Source of the DNA: Tranquillimonas sp964472855
Lineage (GTDB): Bacteria; Pseudomonadota; Alphaproteobacteria; Rhodobacterales; Rhodobacteraceae
Direction: 5' to 3'
NCBI GenBank assembly: GCA_964472855.1
Contig: CAYYMJ010000082.1
Coordinates: forward strand, 1 to 9,761
Length of the DNA: 9,761 bases
Every line of letters starts with the position of its first letter. Position 1 is the stretch's first letter. The notes beneath the pieces were generated by a model. It worked only from the letters and a program-made list of their open reading frames with translations, did not search any database and was not told the DNA's origin. Below are positions 1 to 5,074 of the stretch, in pieces. Made by a program: the position numbers and the translations under genes.

Positions 1-36
1 CGACCGGGTGGATGGTGCCGAGCCTCATGGCCCTGG
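1..36. other. Window edge, unassigned; possible gene end or gene start
   Basis: This stretch lies outside the left 124-bp element and is too short to assign. Two readings are possible. On the plus strand, the frame starting at base 3 gives TGWMVPSLMALVDRI and stops at TGA 48-50, inside the element. On the minus strand, ATG at 28-26 opens MRLGTIHPV and runs off the window; all its third positions are G or C, but only a weak AGGG lies close upstream. The two readings are complementary, so at most one is real. I cannot choose between them. Confidence 0.2.
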
Positions 37-160
37 TGGATCGAATCTGACGTTTCCAGCCACCAGTATTTTCACCACGCATCAACTAATCGAAACATTT
101 GAATGGTTCATGATCAAAGCCTCCGCCCGGCGGCGGGGTTCAAATGTTTCGGTCGATCAA
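37..160 (-). mobile_element. 124-bp MITE-like element, left copy (inverted relative to the right copy)
   Basis: Reverse-complemented, this block aligns without gaps to 2303-2426, with about 8 mismatches in 124 bp by eye. The outer end is TGGATCGA (37-44) and the inner end is TCGATCAA (153-160), an imperfect 8-bp terminal inverted repeat. The element is flanked by CTGG (33-36) and CTAG (161-164), which could be a target duplication in which one side has drifted. It contains a long palindrome: CGAAACATTTGAA at 91-103 pairs with TTCAAATGTTTCG at 139-151, around a GC-rich loop that includes TGATCA. No protein is encoded. The TAG of the CTAG at 161-164 is the stop codon of the MttB-family gene. 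A regulatory or terminator-like intergenic repeat is an alternative reading; the equal length and defined ends favour a non-autonomous mobile element. Confidence 0.6.
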
Positions 161-1714
161 CTAGCGATCCTGGTTCAGTTCGTCGGCCGCCGGAATCTCG
201 CGCTCGCGCCGGGCGATATAGTCGCGCAGGGCCTCGTCGCGGGCCGGGTCGAGCCGGGGTTCTTCGTAGTCGGCCAGCAATTTGCGCGCCCGGTCCAGCG
301 CCCGCTGGGTGATCTCGACCGCGCCTTCGGCCACCCATTGTTCGATCGCGTTGTTGTCGAAAAGCTCGGGCATGAAAAAGGCGGTCTGGAAGTTCTCCTG
401 GGTGTGCGGGTGGCCGAGATAGTGGCCTCCGGGGCCGATGTCGGCCACCGCGGCGAGGGCCTGGTCGAAATCGTCCCATTTCACGCCCTCGGCCATGCGA
501 TAGGCCATGGCGCATTGTTCGGCGTCGACCAAGAACTTGGCCACCGAACAGTGCATTCCGGCCTCGTTCCAGCCGGCCGAGTGCCAGATGTAATTGGCCC
601 CCGAATGGATTACCGCCGCCAGCGTGGCCGCGCTTTCATAGCCGGCCTGGGCGTCGAAGGTCTTGGCGCCGCCCAGCGTGTTCGAGGTGCGCCACGGCAC
701 GTCATAGTGCCGGGCCATTTGCCCGATCATGAAATTCATCAGGCTGATCTCGGGCGTGCCGGCCATGGGGGCGCCCGACTTCATGCTGACCGTCGACAGG
801 TAATGGCCATAGATGGCCGGACAGCCGCGCCGGATCAGCTGGGTATAGGCCAGGGCCGACAGCGCCTCGGCATTCAGTTGGGCCACGGTGGCGGGCACGC
901 TGGCCGGCGTGTTGGCGCCGCCCAGCACGAAGGGGCTGCACAGGACCGGCTGGTTGCGGCGGCAAAAGGCGCGCATGGCGCCCAGCATGGTTTCGTCCCA
1001 GACCAGCGGGCTGTTGCCGTTGCAGTTGCCGGTGGTGACGGGATGGGTTTCCATGAATTCGGCGCCGAACAGGAGGGCGCACATCTCTATGACATCCTCG
1101 GCATTCTTCGGGCTTGTGGTCATGCCCATGAAGGTCTTGTCGGAATGCTTCATCGACGAATAGGTGATGCGCAGGTGCCGGTGGCTGATGGGGTGGTCCA
1201 TGGGCTCGACAATATGGTGGGCGCTGGAATGCATCGCCGGGAGCATGTGGCTGAGCTTGTGGAACATCGCCAGATCGTCGAGCGTCGGGTAGCGGCGCTT
1301 GTCGTCGAGGTCGCGCAGGTAGGGTGCGCCGGTCATCGGCACGAAGATGGAATTGCGGCCGCCCAGGGCGACATTCTTGTTCGGGTCGCGGGCGTGATAG
1401 GTGAACTGCGCCGGAATGGTGGCGATCAGGTCGCGCACCAGTCCACGGTCGGGATAGACGATTTCGCCGACGATCCTGGCGCCGGCCCGGCGCCAGTCGT
1501 CCAGTGCGATGGGGTCGCGGAAATGGACACCGACGTTTTCGAGGATATGCATCGAGGCGGCGTCGATGCGGTCCACCGCGGCGCCGTCCATGACCTCGGT
1601 CAGCGGCAGGCGTCCTTCGAGGCCCGGCAGCATGTCAAAGCGCGGTGCGGTGCGCATCGCCCGGCGCGCGGCGCGGCCGCCGCGTCGGACCGGCAGAGAG
1701 CTGGTGTCGGTCAC
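161..1714 (-). CDS. Trimethylamine methyltransferase (MttB) superfamily protein, non-pyrrolysine type
   Basis: The predicted protein has 517 residues, the usual length for the MttB superfamily. These enzymes transfer a methyl group from a quaternary or tertiary amine to a corrinoid protein. The N-terminus (RRGGRAARRAMRTAP, about residues 10-24) and the C-terminal half, with GHYLSTVSMKSGAPMAGTPE near 303-322 and SGANYIWHSAGWNEAG near 371-386, are typical of the family as I know it from Rhodobacterales. The frame has no internal amber codon, so it is not a pyrrolysine-dependent trimethylamine enzyme. The substrate is unknown; glycine betaine-like or other methylamines are possible. I chose GTG at 1714 because AAGGAG lies 6 nt upstream and similarity-like sequence begins there; the frame stays open further upstream (to 1906) without looking like protein. 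No corrinoid protein or corrinoid:folate methyltransferase lies in the window. The TAG stop is part of the CTAG at the edge of the left element. Confidence 0.88.
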   Translation of the reverse strand: MTDTSSLPVRRGGRAARRAMRTAPRFDMLPGLEGRLPLTEVMDGAAVDRIDAASMHILENVGVHFRDPIALDDWRRAGARIVGEIVYPDRGLVRDLIATIPAQFTYHARDPNKNVALGGRNSIFVPMTGAPYLRDLDDKRRYPTLDDLAMFHKLSHMLPAMHSSAHHIVEPMDHPISHRHLRITYSSMKHSDKTFMGMTTSPKNAEDVIEMCALLFGAEFMETHPVTTGNCNGNSPLVWDETMLGAMRAFCRRNQPVLCSPFVLGGANTPASVPATVAQLNAEALSALAYTQLIRRGCPAIYGHYLSTVSMKSGAPMAGTPEISLMNFMIGQMARHYDVPWRTSNTLGGAKTFDAQAGYESAATLAAVIHSGANYIWHSAGWNEAGMHCSVAKFLVDAEQCAMAYRMAEGVKWDDFDQALAAVADIGPGGHYLGHPHTQENFQTAFFMPELFDNNAIEQWVAEGAVEITQRALDRARKLLADYEEPRLDPARDEALRDYIARREREIPAADELNQDR

Positions 1715-2302
1715 GCATGTCTCCTTCAGGTTCCGGCATGGCCAGCCGGGCCCGGGCGCGCTTGCAGGTTTGCGAAGCGCGTCGACCGATTGCGACACGC
1801 GGCGCGGAATTTGGCCGCCAATGTGGGGGTGTGGGTGCCGGTGGCCGGGGTTGAACATGTGGGGATCTGCCCGTTCGACCCGAAGCCCAGGGTGTAGCGC
1901 TGCCACGCCAGCCGGAGTTTCGACGGCCGCGAAACGCCCTTTGTCTGCACCACCGATGACAGGTGCGCGGCCGGGGCTGGCTCCAGCGATGCGTCGGGCA
2001 GGGCGGCGGGGCGACCATGTTGCCGCTGCGGGAAACGCTGGTGGCGCGGCTTGTCGGGCGCGAGGCGGATCGGATCGGGGCGTCTGGTGCGACCTGATGT
2101 TTCTTACCCCATTGACCGAGGCCGGCGCCGTCGCCTGACGGGCGCTGACGGAGGGCGGGCCTGCTGTGGTGGCGGATGCCGGGCGGGGTCAGCGACTGCG
2201 CGCCGGTGCACAGGACCAGGGGCGCCAGCGCGCCCTGGCTGGAGTTGGCGCGGCCGGCGCCGAACAGCGCGGGCAGAGGTCGGGTTGCGCGGGCATGTCT
2301 GG
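1715..2302. other. 588-bp intergenic region without a convincing gene
   Basis: This region lies upstream of the MttB-family gene and ends at the right 124-bp element. Several frames on both strands are open, as expected in GC-rich DNA, but their translations are rich in Arg, Pro and Ala and show no domain. The best small candidate on the plus strand is ATG 2017 to TGA 2097 (26 residues, starting MLPLRETLVARLVGREADRI). It reads like a helix but has no Shine-Dalgarno sequence. I see no tRNA and no clear riboswitch or sigma-70 promoter. The region may be a long leader for the MttB-family gene or the remains of decayed genes. Confidence 0.55.
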
Positions 2303-2426
2303 TGGATCGACCGAAACATTTGAATCCCGCCGCCGGGCGGTGGCTTTGATCATGAACCATTCAAATGTTTCGATTGGTTGATGCATAGTGAAAATACTGG
2401 TGGCGCGAAACGTCAGATTCGATCCA
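2303..2426 (+). mobile_element. 124-bp MITE-like element, right copy
   Basis: This copy has better-preserved ends than the left one: TGGATCGA at 2303-2310 and its exact complement TCGATCCA at 2419-2426. CTGG (2299-2302) and CTAG (2427-2430) flank it, so the near-perfect terminal inverted repeat extends to 12 bp. Inside, CGAAACATTTGAAT (2312-2325) and ATTCAAATGTTTCG (2359-2372) form a perfect 14-bp inverted repeat with a 33-nt spacer that contains GC-rich sequence and TGATCA. The AT-rich arms stand out against the GC-rich surroundings. The stop codon TAG of the ABC ATPase gene is read from the CTAG at its outer edge. No transposase is present, so mobilisation would need an enzyme encoded elsewhere; the family is not identifiable from this sequence alone. 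Confidence 0.6.
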
Positions 2427-3374
2427 CTAGGGCGCGGCCGGTTGCGGGGTGCGGGTCAGGTCGAGGAACACATCCTCGAGATGGGCCTCTTCGGTGGCGA
2501 CGTCGCGGATGCGGATGTCGGCGGCGCGGACCATGTCGAGGATGTCGCCGGGCGCGTGGCGGCCACGCTGGTAGCCGAAGGCCAGCGCGCCGCCGGGCCG
2601 GGTTTCCATGTCGACGCCGTCGGGCAGGGGAAGCGGCGCGGTGGGCGCGGTTTCGGGCTGGATGACCAGCACCTTGCGGTCGATCCGCGACAGGAGCGTC
2701 GCGGTGTCATCTTGAACCACCAGTTCGCCATGGTTGAGGATGGCGATCTCGTCGCACATCTCTTCGGCCTCTTCGAGATAGTGGGTGGTCAGGATGATGG
2801 TCAGCCCTTCGGCATTCAGGCGGCGGACATTCTGCCACAGCATCTGGCGCAGCTCGATATCGACGCCGGCGGTGGGTTCGTCGAGCACCAGCACGCTGGG
2901 GCGGTGCACCAGCGCCTTGCCCAGCAACAGCCGCCGCCGCATGCCGCCCGACAGCGAGCGGGCGTAGGCGTTGGCCTTGTCCTGCAGTCCGATCAGGCGC
3001 AGCACTTCGTCGGTCTGGCGGCGCGTGCGGGGCACGCCGTAGAGCCCGGCCTGCACTTCGAGCGCCATGCGCGGGGTGAAATAGGGGTCGAGGTTCAGTT
3101 CCTGGGGCATCACGCCGATGGCGGCCCGCGACTGGCGCGGGTTCACGTCCTGGTCGAAGCCCCAGATATTGACGGTGCCGGCGGTCTTGATCACCAGCCC
3201 GGCCAGGATGTTGATCAGCGTGGATTTGCCGGCGCCATTGGGGCCGAGCAGCCCGACAATGCGCCCGCGCGGGATGCTGAGGTTGATGCCTTTCAGGGCC
3301 TGTTTCGCGGGCTCGCCCGCGCGGCCGCGATAGGTCTTGCGGAGATCGGTGATTTCGATGGCTGCGTCGGTCAT
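2427..3374 (-). CDS. ABC transporter ATP-binding protein, ABC-2 type exporter (YadG/CcmA-like)
   Basis: The predicted protein has 315 residues and is a cytoplasmic nucleotide-binding subunit that would drive a membrane permease by ATP hydrolysis. Numbering from the chosen Met: Walker A GPNGAGKST at 44-52, the Q-loop Gln near 91, the signature LSGGM at 141-145, Walker B VLVLDEP at 161-167, the D-loop AGVD at 169-172 and the switch His at 198 (TTH). All catalytic elements are intact. The roughly 85-residue tail after the ATPase core is typical of ABC-2 type ATPases. I chose ATG 3374, which has GGGA 8 nt upstream, over ATG 3380, only 2 nt from the same motif; the difference is two residues. No permease is adjacent: the upstream neighbour is divergent and an element plus non-coding DNA lie downstream. 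The substrate is unknown. The TAG stop sits in the CTAG bordering the right element. Confidence 0.9.
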   Translation of the reverse strand: MTDAAIEITDLRKTYRGRAGEPAKQALKGINLSIPRGRIVGLLGPNGAGKSTLINILAGLVIKTAGTVNIWGFDQDVNPRQSRAAIGVMPQELNLDPYFTPRMALEVQAGLYGVPRTRRQTDEVLRLIGLQDKANAYARSLSGGMRRRLLLGKALVHRPSVLVLDEPTAGVDIELRQMLWQNVRRLNAEGLTIILTTHYLEEAEEMCDEIAILNHGELVVQDDTATLLSRIDRKVLVIQPETAPTAPLPLPDGVDMETRPGGALAFGYQRGRHAPGDILDMVRAADIRIRDVATEEAHLEDVFLDLTRTPQPAAP

Positions 3375-3390
3375 TCGCATGTTCCCGGTC

Positions 3391-3418
3391 TTGCCCGTGC
3401 CGGTCGGATCGCTATCAT
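3391..3418 (+). promoter_or_regulatory. Candidate sigma-70-type promoter for the zinc-finger gene
   Basis: TTGCCC (3391-3396) and TATCAT (3413-3418) are separated by 16 nt in the divergent intergenic region. They lie about 50 nt before the ATG at 3471. Each box matches the consensus at four or more of six positions. Prediction by eye only. Confidence 0.25.
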
Positions 3419-3470
3419 GCCCTGCGACCCGGGGCCAGATGCCCCATGATCAGTGAAGGCCCTTTGCCAG

Positions 3471-3659
3471 ATGACCGATGCCCCCGCCGCCCCCGAAGTT
3501 GAAACCGTGACCTCTGCTCGCGTTGCCTGCGATGGCGGCGGCGGGGCGCTGGGCCATCCCCGCGTGTGGCTGCAGATCCCGGAAGATACCGGCTGGGTCG
3601 AATGCGGCTATTGCGACAAGCGCTTTGTGCTGGCCGAGGGCGCGGGCGGCCACGGCTGA
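3471..3659 (+). CDS. Small CHCC zinc-finger domain protein (NDUFS6-like)
   Basis: The predicted protein has 62 residues. Cys20, His29, Cys45 and Cys48 (C-x8-H-x15-C-x2-C) match the zf-CHCC domain, with the family-like core HPRVWLQIP and ECGYCDKRFVL. The mitochondrial relative is NDUFS6, an accessory subunit of respiratory complex I that binds zinc. In alphaproteobacteria such short proteins are thought to associate with complex I, which is family knowledge and not shown here. I chose ATG 3471, although AAGG lies rather far away (11-12 nt); an in-frame GTG at 3453 would add six residues. The gene is divergent from the ABC ATPase and is followed by a hairpin at 3669-3686. No complex I genes are nearby. 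Confidence 0.82.
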   Translation: MTDAPAAPEVETVTSARVACDGGGGALGHPRVWLQIPEDTGWVECGYCDKRFVLAEGAGGHG

Positions 3660-3668
3660 GCCGCCGGG

Positions 3669-3686
3669 GCGGGCCTGACGGCCCGC
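3669..3686 (+). terminator. Candidate hairpin terminator after the zinc-finger gene
   Basis: GCGGGCC (3669-3675) and GGCCCGC (3680-3686) form a perfect 7-bp stem with a TGAC loop, 9 nt after the stop codon. No clear T-tract follows, only CTCGATTTGG, so termination is plausible but not certain. A second short hairpin (CGCCG 3701-3705 with CGGCG 3710-3714) follows. Confidence 0.4.
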
Positions 3687-3698
3687 GCTCGATTTGGT

Positions 3699-3752
3699 GG
3701 CGCCGCCTGCGGCGTCGCGTTGCCTCCGGCGGGGATATTTGCGCCAAGATGA
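3699..3752 (+). repeat. Rhodobacterales-type intergenic motif
   Basis: A GC hairpin is followed by TTGCCTCCGGCGGGGATAT (3720-3738) and then TTGCGCCAAGATGA. From memory, very similar sequences (CCTCCGGCGGG, a short ATATTT run, then CAAGATGA) occur many times between genes in Rhodobacteraceae genomes, often just downstream of coding regions. Only one copy is in this window, so its repetitive nature rests on recall and not on the sequence here. Function unknown; it may be part of a 3' end or processing signal. Confidence 0.45.
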
Positions 3753-3810
3753 TCGGGCCCCTCCTTGCCTGACCCGGGCGGATGAACAGGGTCTGTGCGC
3801 CGGTGCGGCT

Positions 3811-3838
3811 TTGAATTGTCGGTGGCGCGGCCGATATC
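3811..3838 (+). promoter_or_regulatory. Candidate promoter for the pirin gene
   Basis: TTGAAT (3811-3816) and GATATC (3833-3838) are 16 nt apart and end 28 nt before the pirin start codon. The -35 box is fair and the -10 box weak. Prediction by eye. Confidence 0.2.
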
Positions 3839-3866
3839 TGGCACAGCTTCAAACCGGAGATGTGCG

Positions 3867-4778
3867 ATGTCCTTTCGTCCCGTTCTGTCCGCGACCAAGG
3901 CGCAGCCCACCATCGAGGGGGCGGGCGTGCATCTGCACCGGGCCTTCGGGTTCGGGGATACCGATGCCACCGACCCTTTCCTGCTGCTGGATCATTTCGG
4001 CAGCGACGATCCGGCCGCTTATGCCAAGGGCTTTCCGTGGCATCCCCATCGCGGGATCGAGACCATAACCTATGTGCTGGAGGGGGCGGTCGAGCATAAG
4101 GATTCGCTGGGAAATGCCGGGCTTTTGGGGCCGGGGTCGGTGCAGTGGATGACGGCGGGGTCGGGGATTGTCCACCAGGAGATGCCGATCGGCGACCGGG
4201 CGGGGCGCAATCAGGGGTTTCAGCTGTGGGCGAACCTGCCGGGGTCGTTGAAGATGACGGCGCCGCGCTATCAGGATATTGCCGGGGCCGATATTGCCAC
4301 CGTGACCGATGACGACGGCACCGCGGTGCGGGTGATCACCGGGCAGTTCTGGGGGCAGCGCGGGCCGGTTGACGGGATTGCCGCCGATCCGCTGTATCTG
4401 GACGTGACGGTGCCGGCGGGGCTGCGCAAGCGGTTGCCGGTGGATACCTATGCCAGCACATTCGCCTATGTGTTTGCCGGGGCGGGGACGTTCCGCGATG
4501 GCTCGGCCCCGCTGGGGGTGCGGGTCGAAAAGGAGTTCGCGGGTCGCGAGTTGAACATTCGCGATCTGTCGGGTGCGCGCACGCTGGTGCGTTTCGGAAC
4601 CGGCAACGAGATCACGGTTACTGCCGGTCCGCGGGGCATGCGCTTTTTGCTGGTGTCGGGGCAGCCGATCCGTGAACCGGTGGCCTGGCATGGCCCGATC
4701 GTGATGAACACGCGCGCGGAACTGGCCGAAGCCTTTGCCCAGTTGAACAACGGCACGTTCATTCAGCCGCCACACTGA
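3867..4778 (+). CDS. Pirin family protein
   Basis: The predicted protein has 303 residues and a bicupin fold by family. The N-terminal cupin carries the pirin metal site: HPHRG supplies His59 and His61, and HQE supplies His103 and Glu105. These match the four iron ligands of human pirin, so metal binding looks intact. Other family marks are FLLLDHFG (38-45), TYVLEGAVEHKDSLGN (68-83) and the FQLWANLP segment (118-125). Bacterial pirins have been linked to quercetin 2,3-dioxygenase activity and to metabolic regulation, but the role of this one cannot be read from the sequence. ATG 3867 has CGGAGA about 6 nt upstream. The frame extends further upstream, but that part lacks pirin-like sequence. 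The protein has no signal peptide and is probably cytoplasmic. The gene stands alone, followed by the assembly gap. Confidence 0.93.
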   Translation: MSFRPVLSATKAQPTIEGAGVHLHRAFGFGDTDATDPFLLLDHFGSDDPAAYAKGFPWHPHRGIETITYVLEGAVEHKDSLGNAGLLGPGSVQWMTAGSGIVHQEMPIGDRAGRNQGFQLWANLPGSLKMTAPRYQDIAGADIATVTDDDGTAVRVITGQFWGQRGPVDGIAADPLYLDVTVPAGLRKRLPVDTYASTFAYVFAGAGTFRDGSAPLGVRVEKEFAGRELNIRDLSGARTLVRFGTGNEITVTAGPRGMRFLLVSGQPIREPVAWHGPIVMNTRAELAEAFAQLNNGTFIQPPH

Positions 4779-5074
4779 CGGGCGCAGCGGCCGGCCTGAC
4801 GTTGCCGCGCGGTGGGGGAACAGCAGTGCGCCAGAAAGTCGGTGGTCGGGCGGCGCGGGCGCTGGATTNNNNNNNNNNNNNNNNNNNNNNNNNNNNNNNN
4901 NNNNNNNNNNNNNNNNNNNNNNNNNNNNNNNNNNNNNNNNNNNNNNNNNNNNNNNNNNNNNNNNNNNNGGGGGAACAGCAGTGCGCCAGAAAGTCGGTGG
5001 TCGGGCGGCGCGGGCGCTGGATTTCGGCGGCTTTGTCGGGCAAGCAAGGTGCGGGCACCGGGGGAGGGCAGCGC
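4779..5074. other. Intergenic region with a 100-N scaffold gap flanked by identical 55-bp ends
   Basis: Bases 4869-4968 are exactly 100 N, a conventional placeholder for a gap of unknown size. The 55 bases before it (4814-4868) and the 55 after it (4969-5023) are identical, both starting GGGGGAACAGCAG and ending GCGCTGGATT. This is the signature of two contigs that share one k-mer-length end. Merging them would leave about 141 bp between pirin and polA. A real longer direct repeat is the alternative. No gene is visible on either side of the gap; open frames crossing the N block are artefacts. Confidence 0.85.

Noticed and set aside
161..1714. Pyrrolysine-containing MttB
   Set aside because: There is no in-frame TAG inside the gene; the only TAG is the terminal stop next to the element.
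8..1897. 629-codon open frame on the plus strand
   Set aside because: It lies opposite the MttB-family gene, has no ribosome site and translates to His-, Gly-, Arg- and Val-rich sequence without any domain. It is a shadow of high GC in the real gene.
2017..2097. 26-codon plus-strand frame MLPLRETLVARLVGREADRI...
   Set aside because: It looks helix-like but has no Shine-Dalgarno sequence, promoter or neighbour to support it. It is mentioned only as a possible remnant.
1635..2360. 241-codon open frame on the minus strand across the intergenic region
   Set aside because: The translation is dominated by Arg, Pro and Ser, overlaps both the start of the MttB-family gene and the right element, and has no recognisable motif.
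2388..3449. 353-codon open frame on the plus strand
   Set aside because: It is the complement of the ABC ATPase, whose Walker and signature motifs prove the minus strand is coding.
4802..5074. N-terminal extension of polA across the gap
   Set aside because: The frame is open only because it runs through N. ATG 5075 has a strong ribosome site and the protein then matches the normal PolA length.
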